A stretch of DNA of 63,849 nucleotides from an uncultured Spirochaetia bacterium. GTDB taxonomy: Bacteria > Spirochaetota > Brachyspiria > Brachyspirales > Brachyspiraceae. The DNA is taken from the NCBI GenBank assembly GCA_947038115.1, contig CAMQVF010000002.1:1-63849 (forward strand), given 5' to 3'. Every line of letters begins with the position of its first letter. Within the stretch, counting starts at the first letter, position 1. The notes under the pieces were generated by a model. It was not told the origin of the DNA. It was given only the letters and a program-made list of their open reading frames with translations, and did no database searches. The translations under genes were made by a program, and so were the position numbers. This document shows, one piece after another, positions 1-8,572 of the stretch.

Positions 1-67
1 TTCTGACAAAAAAAACGACAAACTGGCTCAATTGAGTTGACTTAAGTCGCACTCCCAGTCAATAAGT

Positions 68-116
68 AAATTAATTTTTTAAAAACTATTGACAAATTAA
101 TTTTTTACTGTATTAT
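68..116 (+). promoter_or_regulatory. Promoter and candidate operator of the arsR-arsP unit
   Basis: A TTGACA box at 89-94 and TATTAT at 111-116 are 16 bases apart, a good housekeeping promoter. The 14-base sequence aaattaatttttta occurs twice as a direct repeat, at 68-81 and 94-107, and the second copy fills the spacer between the two boxes. ArsR-family repressors commonly bind AT-rich sites overlapping their own promoter, so these repeats are a plausible operator. That is inference; no binding data are visible. Confidence 0.6.
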
Positions 117-156
117 ACAACTATAAAATTAGTTTTGTAATTATGAGGTTATAGAA

Positions 157-420
157 ATGGAAAATAAGCATAAGATATTCAAAGGGTTGAGTGACCCTAG
201 TAGGATTTTAATACTAGGACTTGTTAAAAAAGGTGAAATATGTTCATGTGATTTATGTAGTCAATTAGATATACCACTTTCCACGTTAGCTCATCATATG
301 AAAGTTTTGTGTGAGTCTGGACTTGTGAATCCGAGAAAAGAAGGCAAATGGATATATTACTCAATTTGCATAGAACAGTTTGAAAAAGCAGTTAATATTA
401 TAACTCAATTTATAGTATAA
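157..420 (+). CDS. arsR: ArsR/SmtB-family metalloregulatory repressor
   Basis: This 87-residue winged-helix repressor would block transcription until it binds arsenite, antimonite or a related thiophilic ion. The sequence shows the winged-helix region at about residues 12-75 and the family's metal-binding motif EICSCDLC, with Cys29, Cys31 and Cys34 in the recognition helix, the arrangement known from classical ArsR. Further cysteines lie at 51 and 71. The recognition helix reads STLAHHMKVL. A gaggt ribosome site precedes the ATG. The protein is somewhat short for the family but ends cleanly before a terminator. The ArsP-type permease gene about 200 bases downstream supports a metalloid-response role. 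Which ion is sensed cannot be told from sequence. Confidence 0.9.
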   Translation: MENKHKIFKGLSDPSRILILGLVKKGEICSCDLCSQLDIPLSTLAHHMKVLCESGLVNPRKEGKWIYYSICIEQFEKAVNIITQFIV

Positions 421-430
421 TACTATAAAT

Positions 431-463
431 AAAAAGGTCACTATTTGAAAGTGACTTTTTTTT
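431..463 (+). terminator. Intrinsic terminator after arsR
   Basis: A 9-bp stem (434-442 pairing with 450-458, one G-U pair) with a 7-base loop is followed by a run of T. It lies between arsR and the permease gene, so it may attenuate read-through into the permease. Confidence 0.8.
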
Positions 464-516
464 AAGAATTACAATTCGACTAAATTAGTTATATAGTTAT
501 AAAAAAGGGAGCTATT

Positions 517-558
517 ATGTGTAGTTGTGGACGGAAATATTTTTGCAGATCTCAGTAG
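517..558 (+). CDS. Possible 13-residue cysteine-rich leader peptide
   Basis: An ATG at 517 preceded by aaaaaaggga opens a 13-codon frame reading MCSCGRKYFCRSQ, which ends at TAG 556-558. It lies between the arsR terminator and the permease gene and carries three cysteines, two as CxC. It could be a translated leader, a remnant of a cysteine-rich small protein, or chance. Evidence is limited to the start context and composition. Confidence 0.25.
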   Translation: MCSCGRKYFCRSQ

Positions 559-615
559 TGTATAGATTTTTACAATATTCGGATTAAATAATTTAATTTT
601 AAAAGGAGAATTTAT

Positions 616-1668
616 ATGCAAGAATCAATTATAAAAATTGTGTCAAATTTTTTATCGAAGTTTGAGATATCAGAACCGCTGGTTGGAATTGTCATTGGAA
701 AGTTTTTGTTTCTTTTTAGTGAATTAGTGTTACTCTTTATCGTAATTAGCTTTATTGTAGCACTTTTGCAAATTTATATATCAAAGGATAAAATACAAAA
801 AATACTTACAACAAAATCTAAATTTCTTAATAGTATTTTAGGGGCATTACTTGGGTCAGTAACACCATTTTGCTCATGTTCAACTATTCCGCTTTTAGTA
901 GGACTTATCAAAAGCAAGGCCCCTTTTTCTGGAACAATGTCATTTTTATTGACATCTCCAGTTCTAAACCCTGGGATTATAATATTATTTCTCACATTTT
1001 TTGGTATAGTACCAACCATTACATATGCAAGTATCGCGTTTATTTTTGCTGTTATCGTAGGTTATTGCTTAGATGTAAAAGGGTTTGCACGTTACATTAA
1101 AATCGAAGCTTTTGGTAGTAAGAATGAAAGCAAATCATGTGCTTGTCAAACAAGTAACACTAGTTCAGAGGCGAGTTGCTCAGAAAGCAAGGCTTGTGAT
1201 TCAAATAAGGAAATATCTTATTCAAATTTTACAGGGAGCTTTTTAGAAAAAAACATTACGGCTTCAAAGTATGCATTAAAGGACTCAATTAAACTCTTTA
1301 GAAAAGTTCTAATTTTTTTAATTTTTGGAGCAGGTATAGGTTCGTTTATTTATGGCTTTGTACCTGAGGAATTATTCAGACAGTTTGCCGGTGCAAATAA
1401 TTTCTTTTCAGTACCTTTAGCGGCACTTTTAGGAATTCCTATGTATATCAGAACAGAAACAATGATTCCCATCGCAAGTGTTCTTGTTTCGAAAGGTGTA
1501 GGGCTTGGAACTATGGTCGCACTTATTATTGGTGGTGCGGGTGCGAGTATACCTGAAGTTTCATTGCTTGGATCTATATTTAAAAAGGAGCTTGTAATTA
1601 CTTTCTTAATCTGTATTTTCACAGTGGCTGTTCTTACGGGATATGCATTTAACATATTTTTAGGTTAG
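616..1668 (+). CDS. arsP: ArsP/COG0701-type permease, probable metalloid exporter
   Basis: A 350-residue polytopic membrane protein of the COG0701 permease family. Characterised ArsP members export trivalent organoarsenicals. The hallmark motif TPFCSCSTIPLL is at residues 83-94 with Cys86 and Cys88, and the second half carries the related region around RTETMIP and GGAGASIPEV, as expected for an internally duplicated fold of eight or more helices. The cytosolic loop at about 170-197 holds four more cysteines (175, 177, 188, 194) and looks like an additional soft-metal site. An aaaaggag ribosome site precedes the ATG. Neighbouring arsR supports metalloid export. Exact substrate (inorganic, methylated or other) is unresolved. 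Confidence 0.85.
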   Translation: MQESIIKIVSNFLSKFEISEPLVGIVIGKFLFLFSELVLLFIVISFIVALLQIYISKDKIQKILTTKSKFLNSILGALLGSVTPFCSCSTIPLLVGLIKSKAPFSGTMSFLLTSPVLNPGIIILFLTFFGIVPTITYASIAFIFAVIVGYCLDVKGFARYIKIEAFGSKNESKSCACQTSNTSSEASCSESKACDSNKEISYSNFTGSFLEKNITASKYALKDSIKLFRKVLIFLIFGAGIGSFIYGFVPEELFRQFAGANNFFSVPLAALLGIPMYIRTETMIPIASVLVSKGVGLGTMVALIIGGAGASIPEVSLLGSIFKKELVITFLICIFTVAVLTGYAFNIFLG

Positions 1669-1734
1669 TATAAAATAACTTTTCAAGTTGTCTAACAGAT
1701 TTTGACTATTTGAACGATTAAATAGACAGAACGA

Positions 1735-1790
1735 AAACACCTATCAACTGATATATTAATATCTAATAAATTGATGGGTGTTTTTTATTT
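1735..1790 (+). terminator. Terminator after the ArsP-type permease
   Basis: A 13-bp stem (1735-1747 with 1771-1783, one G-U pair) overlaps a T-rich tail. It closes the ars unit. Confidence 0.85.
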
Positions 1791-1824
1791 TAAAATAGAA
1801 CTCAAACAAACATACACTAAAAAA

Positions 1825-1920
1825 TTAAAGCAAGAAAACTCCACCATTATCATAAACGCTTGAGCCATTTTCTGAATTACGAACAGCCGAATGAATCGCC
1901 ATGATGCTAGAAACTAGCCA
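1825..1920 (-). pseudogene. Degenerate C-terminal fragment of an SUMF1-like protein
   Basis: On the minus strand one frame reads about 32 codons to a TAA at 1825-1827 and contains SAVRNSENG followed by YDNGGVFLL. This resembles the C-terminal signature of formylglycine-generating-enzyme-like (SUMF1) domains: a tryptophan, then a loop with SA-RN, then a closing xxGFRL strand. An in-frame TGA lies just before the tryptophan codon and the expected GGSW is broken, so this looks like a remnant. The match is short and is my pattern reading only. Confidence 0.3.
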
Positions 1921-1946
1921 TCAAGCGTAATACAACTTCACTTTTA

Positions 1947-2741
1947 TCATTTAGATATTAAGTGAATGGATATCTCATCCATAAAACAGTTGCATATTAT
2001 ATTTTTCTTTTCATTGCCTAATTGCACTTTTGTAGTGTATATATATTCTATTTCAGTTATTTCTTCTGATAAAAGATTTCCTTGATAATCAATAATAAAA
2101 CTATTCCCTAAAAAATTAGCATTTATATTATTTGATTTTTCTTTACCAATTCTATTGCATAAAACAATGGGAGTGAGGTTTTCGATAGCTCTTACTTTGG
2201 TAATTTTTGTAGTAATGTCACTACCAAAATTGGCAAGCACAAAAATAATATCAGCTCCATTTAATATTTGCTTTCTCGAAATTTCATTAAACCATATATC
2301 AAAACATATTTGCAAAGCAATTTTTGTTTCACCTAATTCAAATATATTTGTATCCTCTACCAAACCTCTGCTAAATAATTTTTTCTCATAATCGCTAAGA
2401 TGTATTTTTCTATATCGACCAATATATTTTCCATTACTAACAACGACAGCACTATTATATAAGTGCTCATCATCTTTTTCAGCAATACCCGCTATTATCG
2501 ATATATTTTTCTTCAAAGATAAATCTAATAATAATTTTGTAGTATCTCCATTTGGGATATTTTCAGCTAATGAATATAATTGATTTTTACAATCGAATAA
2601 ATAACCAGTATTACAAAGTTCTGGAAAAACAATTATATCTGTATCTACTTTATCTATTATAGAGGCTATTTTATCAAGATTTTTTGATTTATCTTTATGT
2701 ATAATATCAATTTGAGCAAAAGAAATATTTTTTATATGCAT
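1947..2741 (-). CDS. Carbon-nitrogen hydrolase (nitrilase superfamily amidase)
   Basis: A 264-residue cytosolic enzyme of the nitrilase superfamily, which hydrolyses C-N bonds in amides or related compounds through a Glu-Lys-Cys triad. All three are visible: Glu41 in FPELCNTGY, Lys112 in RYRKIHL and Cys146 in LQICFD. Length fits the omega-amidase/N-carbamoylase-like branches. It starts 6 bases downstream of the stop of the DUF1232 gene on the same strand, so the two are probably co-transcribed. The substrate cannot be assigned: neighbours are a tRNA synthetase subunit and a small membrane protein, neither informative. Catalytic assignment is secure; specificity is open. Confidence 0.85.
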   Translation of the reverse strand: MHIKNISFAQIDIIHKDKSKNLDKIASIIDKVDTDIIVFPELCNTGYLFDCKNQLYSLAENIPNGDTTKLLLDLSLKKNISIIAGIAEKDDEHLYNSAVVVSNGKYIGRYRKIHLSDYEKKLFSRGLVEDTNIFELGETKIALQICFDIWFNEISRKQILNGADIIFVLANFGSDITTKITKVRAIENLTPIVLCNRIGKEKSNNINANFLGNSFIIDYQGNLLSEEITEIEYIYTTKVQLGNEKKNIICNCFMDEISIHLISK

Positions 2742-2747
2742 AATAAA

Positions 2748-3149
2748 TTATTCATCATTCTTTTTCCACGCAACATATTTCTTTAAATCATCAGCCACAA
2801 GTTTAAGACAAATACCTATGACGGTGGCGTCGTCTAAAAGACCCACAATTGGAATAAAATCAGCTACCAAATCTATTGGTGAAAATACATAAATCAAAGC
2901 AGCAGTCATTCCAGCAATAATTCGCCAAGGCACATTTGTATATTTTCCACTCATAAAATCTTTAAGCATAGAAAACATATATTTTATATCAGACAAATAT
3001 TCAAGCAACTTTTTGGATGATTTTACCTTTTTATTAATATCAGCTTCTTTATTTAATATATTTTCGATATCATCTTTAGAAATACTTTCACTTTCTTTTT
3101 GAAATTCAGCTTCAAATATTTTTTCATTATCATCATCATTATTATTCAT
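2748..3149 (-). CDS. YkvA-family (DUF1232) membrane protein
   Basis: A 133-residue protein. An acidic, charged N-terminal half (1-60) is followed by a hydrophobic segment at about 75-120 containing the DUF1232 signature, SPIDLVADFIPIVGLLDD. The family is widespread and has no established biochemical role. It lies 30 bases downstream of glyS and directly upstream of the nitrilase gene on the same strand, so a three-gene transcript is likely. Confidence 0.8.
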   Translation of the reverse strand: MNNNDDDNEKIFEAEFQKESESISKDDIENILNKEADINKKVKSSKKLLEYLSDIKYMFSMLKDFMSGKYTNVPWRIIAGMTAALIYVFSPIDLVADFIPIVGLLDDATVIGICLKLVADDLKKYVAWKKNDE

Positions 3150-3179
3150 AAAAATATCTCCAAAATAATATAGAATTTA

Positions 3180-5279
3180 TTATTTAATTAAAACAGAAAA
3201 ATCTAACATCGTCTTAAATAATTTATCTATAGAAGCGAGTAGGGCTATTCTATTATTTTTTATAGTCTCATCTTTATCCATGACCATAACATCGTCGAAA
3301 AACTTACCCAGTGGCTCATAAATTTCTGATAATTCTTTAAATGCATTTTCATAATTTTTTGAGTTTATAAAATCATTTACAGTTTTCAATTTTGTTTTAT
3401 ATACGCTATAAAGATTTTTTTCAGCATCTTCTTTTAGTATGGTTTCGTTAATACTGCCAGCGTCAGACTTTTTAATTATATTATTTATTCTCTTAAATAT
3501 TGTGAGTAGATTGTCAAATAAATCTTTATTAGTTTGTCTAAAACTATCAACAGCGACAATTTTTAGATAGCTATCATAAATATCATTAACGCCAGTGGCT
3601 AAAACTCCATAAATTGCATCATGTGAGAATTTATTATTCAACTCATTTTCAAAACGAGATTTAAAGAATACTAAAATATCATCGACTAAATTTTTAGAAT
3701 CATTTTTTAGTGCTTTTTCAGGCATAGTCGAAATCATATTCTCAATTAACACTCTAATATCAATATGTTTTTCTGAGCTTATTAAAATATTTATAATGCC
3801 CAATGCTTGACGTCTAAGCCCGTTAGGATCTTGCGAACCTGTAGGAATATCGCCAACATAAAACCCAGAAATAATATTATCAAGTTTATCTAGTATTGAT
3901 GCCGTTTTTCCTAAATCATTTGAAGGCATAATATCGCCTGAAAAAATCGGTTGATAATGTTCTTTAATCGATAATGCTATTTCACTTTTAAATCCACTAT
4001 ATGTCGCGAAATAAGAACCCATAATACCTTGAAGTTCTGGGAAGTTGTAAACCATATTGCTTACTAAGTCAGACTTCATATAGTTTAGAGTTGTTATGAC
4101 ATCATCTTTTTTATCTTCTATACCAAGCAATTTTATAAGTAGAGGAGTATTTTTTTTAAGCCTTTCAACTTTATCTAAAACACTGCCCATATTAGCTCTA
4201 AATAAAAGCATAGACAAACGCTTGTTCATTTCATCTAATCCATTTTTAAGATCTTCTTGATACAGAAAACGACCATCTGAAAGACGAGCCGCGAGCACTC
4301 TAATATTACCAGCGATAATAAAAGGAGTTTCTGGCTGATTGGCTGTTATAATAAAAATATTAGTAAGTTTACCATTTTTATCTTTCAAAGGGAAGTATTT
4401 TTGATGTTCAATCATTTCACTAATCAAAACCTCATCAGGCACTTCTAAAAACTTTTCATCAAATTCGGTAGAAAGTAAATAAGGATATTCAACCAAATCG
4501 ACAACGATATTAGCCACCTTGTTTTTATCAACTGCTGAAGCATTATATTTTTTTTCTATTTCGTCAATTGAATTTTTTATATATTCAAGTCTTTTATCAC
4601 GATTAACCATGACATTCTTTTTCATCATCATATCTTCATAATCAGATGGATTTTTTATCACTTCAAATTCTGGTGAAAGAAGTCGATGTCCTGTAAGTTT
4701 ATTGCCTGTTTTTATGCCAGCAACTTCTGCGTCAATAACAGTGCTTCCATATAAAAGAGTGATTCCTCGAATTGGACGAACAAATGGAAAATCTTTATCT
4801 GCCCAACGCATTTTTTTATTAAAATTTATTTCACTCAAAATACGTTCTAAATTTGCTCTAATTAATTCTTCTGTAATTTCACCTTTTTTTTCTTTTTTTA
4901 TGAAAATATATTTCTTGCCATTAATCTCTTTTAAAAATGGTTTTTCTATAGATTCATTTTCGTCTAGGTTTTTCAATGTGTTTATATCTAAATTATTAGC
5001 CGAGAAAAATCCAATGCCCACTTTTGTAGGTTCGCCATTATTAAAAGCCACATCATACATTGGGCCTTTTGTTTCGATTAATTCGTCTTTAGCATTTTCT
5101 GATAATTCAGTAATAAGTAAAGCGAGCCTTCTTGGTGTAGTAAAGTTTGTACAATTTTTATATGTGATGCTATTATTTTTAAGTAGGGTTTCAAAAATTT
5201 TCTGAAAACTAACTATAGCAGGGACAGCAAAATTAGCGGGTATTTCTTCTACTAGAATTTCAATTAATAAATCTTTCAC
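3180..5279 (-). CDS. glyS: Glycine--tRNA ligase beta subunit
   Basis: The 699-residue beta subunit of the bacterial alpha2beta2 glycyl-tRNA synthetase; it contributes tRNA recognition while the alpha subunit makes glycyl-adenylate. Length matches the family (about 690). The start MKDLLIEILVEEIPA is the conserved N-terminus, and GSQDPNGLRRQALG together with the C-terminal helical region (about 590-690, resembling a DALR-type anticodon-binding domain) are typical. Its obligate partner glyQ is not upstream: the preceding gene on this strand is adhE, separated by a terminator. The alpha subunit must therefore be encoded elsewhere, since glyQ and glyS are usually adjacent. Confidence 0.93.
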   Translation of the reverse strand: MKDLLIEILVEEIPANFAVPAIVSFQKIFETLLKNNSITYKNCTNFTTPRRLALLITELSENAKDELIETKGPMYDVAFNNGEPTKVGIGFFSANNLDINTLKNLDENESIEKPFLKEINGKKYIFIKKEKKGEITEELIRANLERILSEINFNKKMRWADKDFPFVRPIRGITLLYGSTVIDAEVAGIKTGNKLTGHRLLSPEFEVIKNPSDYEDMMMKKNVMVNRDKRLEYIKNSIDEIEKKYNASAVDKNKVANIVVDLVEYPYLLSTEFDEKFLEVPDEVLISEMIEHQKYFPLKDKNGKLTNIFIITANQPETPFIIAGNIRVLAARLSDGRFLYQEDLKNGLDEMNKRLSMLLFRANMGSVLDKVERLKKNTPLLIKLLGIEDKKDDVITTLNYMKSDLVSNMVYNFPELQGIMGSYFATYSGFKSEIALSIKEHYQPIFSGDIMPSNDLGKTASILDKLDNIISGFYVGDIPTGSQDPNGLRRQALGIINILISSEKHIDIRVLIENMISTMPEKALKNDSKNLVDDILVFFKSRFENELNNKFSHDAIYGVLATGVNDIYDSYLKIVAVDSFRQTNKDLFDNLLTIFKRINNIIKKSDAGSINETILKEDAEKNLYSVYKTKLKTVNDFINSKNYENAFKELSEIYEPLGKFFDDVMVMDKDETIKNNRIALLASIDKLFKTMLDFSVLIK

Positions 5280-5394
5280 AATACTACTCCTTCAGTATAA
5301 ATCAAATATATTATAGTTCTATAGTGGAAAAAATTCAAACAGTTTTATTTAAATAATTTTATTGTTGAAAAGTGAAATTGAAAATATTTGATAT

Positions 5395-5445
5395 AAAAAA
5401 AGGTAAAACACGATTCTTAAATATTATAAGTTTCGTATTTTACCT
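5395..5445 (-). terminator. Terminator of adhE (minus strand)
   Basis: A hairpin formed by 5401-5414 and 5432-5445 is followed on the minus strand by six T (5395-5400). It separates adhE from glyS. Confidence 0.8.
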
Positions 5446-5474
5446 AGTATATAAAAATATCTAATTTAATCTAA

Positions 5475-8075
5475 TTAACAAACACCATTATATGCATCTA
5501 ATAATATCTGTTTTAAATCACTCATCAAAGGATAAGCAGCATTCGCACCAGTACATTGGTCATCAAATGCATTCTCAACGATGTTGTCAAGTTTAGCCAT
5601 GAAGTCTTCTTCTTTTATACCATATGCTTTTATAGATAATGGAATATCGATAGAAGTTTTTAATGCTTCAACAGCTTTGATTAATCTGTCAAGTTTATCG
5701 TCGTCATTACTACCACCCAAGTTCAACAATTCAGCAATTTCAGCATATCTTCTTTTTGCATTTGGATAATGATATTGAGAAAAAGCACCTTGTTTATGAG
5801 GGCAGTCATTTGAGTTATATCTCATAACTTGAGAAATTAGTAAAGCATTAGCAAAACCATGAGGAATATTAAATGCACTTCCAAGTTTATGCGCCATAGA
5901 GTGACATATTCCTAAAAATCCATTAGCGAAAGCCATACCAGCAAGTGTTGCTGCATAATGCATTTTTTCACGAGACTCTGGGTTATTCGCACCATCTTTA
6001 TATGAATTTGTCAAATGCTTAAATACTAAAGTAATAGATTCTTTTGAGTTACACTGAGAAAACTCGGTAGCTAAAACAGAAGTGTATGACTCCATAGCAT
6101 GAGTGAATACGTCAATACCGCTTGCCGCACATAGCCCCTTAGGCATGCTCATAACAAAATCAGCATCTATGATAGCCATAGAAGGAGTTAAAGCATAGTC
6201 AGCAATTGGGTATTTAATATGAGTAGCATCATCAGTAATAACAGCAAAAGGAGTAACTTCACTACCAGTACCACTAGTAGTAGGAATAGCAACAAGTTCT
6301 GCTTTTTTACCTAATTCAGGAATATCACAAATACGCTTTCTTATATCCATAAAACGCATAGCGATATCTTCAAATTTAGTTTCAGGCTGTTCAAATAATA
6401 ACCAAACTATTTTAGCAGCGTCCATAGGAGAACCACCGCCTAATGCGATAATAAGGTCAGGATTAAATGAATTAGCTTGTTCTACTGCTGCTCTAATTGT
6501 AGATAGTGTTGGATCAGGCTTAACATCAAAGAAAGTATGATGTGCTAAATGCATTTCATCCAATATATCTGTAATCTTTTTTACAATACCTAAATCATAA
6601 AGTGATTTATCTGTAATAATCATAGCACGTTTTCTGTCAGAATACTCGCGTAAAGCAAGTCCAACAGAGCCTCTTTTGAAGTATATTTTTTTTGGAACTC
6701 TATACCAAAGCATATTTTCTCTCCTATAAGCGACTGATTTTACGTTTAGTAAATGTTTTACACCTACGTTTTCACTAGTAGAATTTTTACCCCAACTTCC
6801 GCAACCAAGAGTCAAAGAAGGTTCTAATCTAAAATTAAATAAATCTCCTATAGCACCTTGAGAAGCAGGTGTGTTTATAAGTATTCTACCTGTTGGCATT
6901 TTTAAGTAGAATTTCGCAATTTTTTCTTTATTATTATTTTCATCTGTGTATAAAACAGAAGTATGACCAAATCCACCGAACTCGATAAGTTTATAAGCTT
7001 TATCAACGGCATCATCAAAGTCATTCGATTTATACATAGCCAAAACTGGTGATAGTTTTTCATGTGCGAATTCTTCTTCACGACAGATATTCTTAACTTC
7101 ACCTATTAAAACTTTAGCATCAATTGGCACATCAACACCAGCCATTTGTGCTATAGTATGTGCTGATTGTCCTACTATCTTAGCATTTAAAGCACCATTG
7201 ATGATAATTACTTTAGCAACTTTTTCACGTTCAGAGTTGTTTAATAAATAAGCACCTCTATAAGCAAGCTCTTTTTTAACTTCATCATAAATGTTTTTAT
7301 CAACGATAATACTTTGTTCACTTGCACAAATAACACCATTGTCAAATGTTTTACTAAGTATAATTGAACTTACAGCAAGTTTGATGTCGGCATCTGAATC
7401 GATTATAGCTGGAGTATTACCAGACCCTACGCCTAAAGCAGGTTTGCCTGATGAATAAGCGGCTCTAACCATACCAGGTCCGCCAGTAGCAAGTATTAAA
7501 CTAGTATCAGCATGATTCATAAGCCCACCAGATAATGCTATAGTCGGTTCTTCAATACAAAGAATAAGCCCGTCTGGAGCACCAGCTTTTACTGCCGCAT
7601 CATTTACTATTTTACAAGCAGCTGCAGTACATTTTTTAGCCCTAGGATGGGGTGAAAATACTATAGCATTTCTTGTTTTAAGAGTGATTAATGCTTTAAA
7701 TATAGCTGTAGATGTAGGGTTAGTAGTTGGTACTACGCCTGCAATAACTCCTATAGGTACAGCAACTCTCTTAATACCGTTTGCTTCATCGCATTCGATT
7801 ACGTCACATGTTTTTGTATTTTTATACTTGTTGTATATATACTCTGAAGCAAAGTGGTTTTTTATAACTTTGTCTTCAACTATTCCCATACCTGTTTCTT
7901 CACAAGCCATTTTAGCTAAAGTAATACGATTTATATTTGCTGCTATTGACGCTGCCCTAAATATGTCGTCAACTTTTTCTTGACTAAATGTAGCATATAT
8001 AGCTTGTGCTTTTTTTGCTTTAGATACAAGCTCATCTAAAACTTTAAACTCTAAGTTTTCTTGTTCTTCTGACAT
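5475..8075 (-). CDS. adhE: Bifunctional acetaldehyde-CoA/alcohol dehydrogenase
   Basis: An 866-residue fermentative enzyme that reduces acetyl-CoA to acetaldehyde and then ethanol, regenerating two NAD+; family members assemble into cytosolic filaments (spirosomes). The N-terminal aldehyde dehydrogenase half carries the catalytic cysteine in GVICASEQ (about Cys250). The C-terminal iron alcohol dehydrogenase half carries GGGSPMDAAK, GTGSEVTPFAV and the metal-binding histidines in DVFTHAMES and GICHSMAHKLG. I start at the ATG at 8075, which has an aaggag ribosome site 7 bases upstream. A longer frame reaches 8180 but would run through the likely -10 box, and its extra 35 residues do not resemble AdhE. 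Single-gene transcript ending at the terminator near 5400. Confidence 0.96.
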   Translation of the reverse strand: MSEEQENLEFKVLDELVSKAKKAQAIYATFSQEKVDDIFRAASIAANINRITLAKMACEETGMGIVEDKVIKNHFASEYIYNKYKNTKTCDVIECDEANGIKRVAVPIGVIAGVVPTTNPTSTAIFKALITLKTRNAIVFSPHPRAKKCTAAACKIVNDAAVKAGAPDGLILCIEEPTIALSGGLMNHADTSLILATGGPGMVRAAYSSGKPALGVGSGNTPAIIDSDADIKLAVSSIILSKTFDNGVICASEQSIIVDKNIYDEVKKELAYRGAYLLNNSEREKVAKVIIINGALNAKIVGQSAHTIAQMAGVDVPIDAKVLIGEVKNICREEEFAHEKLSPVLAMYKSNDFDDAVDKAYKLIEFGGFGHTSVLYTDENNNKEKIAKFYLKMPTGRILINTPASQGAIGDLFNFRLEPSLTLGCGSWGKNSTSENVGVKHLLNVKSVAYRRENMLWYRVPKKIYFKRGSVGLALREYSDRKRAMIITDKSLYDLGIVKKITDILDEMHLAHHTFFDVKPDPTLSTIRAAVEQANSFNPDLIIALGGGSPMDAAKIVWLLFEQPETKFEDIAMRFMDIRKRICDIPELGKKAELVAIPTTSGTGSEVTPFAVITDDATHIKYPIADYALTPSMAIIDADFVMSMPKGLCAASGIDVFTHAMESYTSVLATEFSQCNSKESITLVFKHLTNSYKDGANNPESREKMHYAATLAGMAFANGFLGICHSMAHKLGSAFNIPHGFANALLISQVMRYNSNDCPHKQGAFSQYHYPNAKRRYAEIAELLNLGGSNDDDKLDRLIKAVEALKTSIDIPLSIKAYGIKEEDFMAKLDNIVENAFDDQCTGANAAYPLMSDLKQILLDAYNGVC

Positions 8076-8572
8076 TATTTTCTCCTTGATTAATATAATA
8101 CCGTCACTTACGCACATTATATAGCACGGTATGTGTTTTAAAGCAACATAAATATCTATTTTTATCGCTTTATTTTTCACTATATCGACTTTGATAGGTA
8201 ATGAGTAACTTTAATACTGTATCGAGTATCTTTTTTTTTAGTAATTTCTTTACGAGATGTGAACTATTAAGTGAAGCTTGTTTCTATATAATGGTATAAT
8301 TGTAGAATATAAACTAGTGATTATATAAATTCTAAAAATATTTTAATGTGCCTAGATGGTTTTCTTGTTGTTAAATTTTGTGAAAATATGAATATATAGA
8401 ATTTAAATGAGATTTTATTTCGACATGGTTTTATATAATCGTCTTTAGTAATCAAATAAAAAAATTATATTCTTTTATTAATTAATATTTTTTTTGAAAA
8501 AAGTATCACTTGAAAAATACCGAAAATGTTATATTATTTTATAATCAAAAGACATTATTAGGATATTTTAAA
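8076..8572. other. Divergent intergenic region between adhE and the DegT gene
   Basis: About 500 bases without a convincing gene. On the minus strand a TATAAT (8116-8121) about 40 bases before the adhE ATG is a likely -10 element, with no clear -35. Plus-strand TATAAT motifs are at 8295-8300 and 8434-8439, also without good -35 boxes. I looked for a Rex-type redox operator and found only a non-palindromic partial match near 8370. The rest is plain AT-rich sequence. Confidence 0.4.

Noticed and set aside
1-60. Short palindromes ctcaattgag and acttaagt at the window start
   Set aside because: Each is 8-10 bases, expected by chance in AT-rich DNA, with no repeat partner or flanking gene to give them meaning.
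4702-5205. A 167-codon plus-strand frame opposite glyS
   Set aside because: It is antisense to a well-conserved gene, has no ribosome site and reads as a low-complexity Ser/Phe/Leu protein typical of a shadow frame.
8360-8395. Possible Rex redox operator (ttgttaaattttgtgaa) in the adhE/DegT intergenic region
   Set aside because: It is not palindromic and lies almost 300 bases from adhE.
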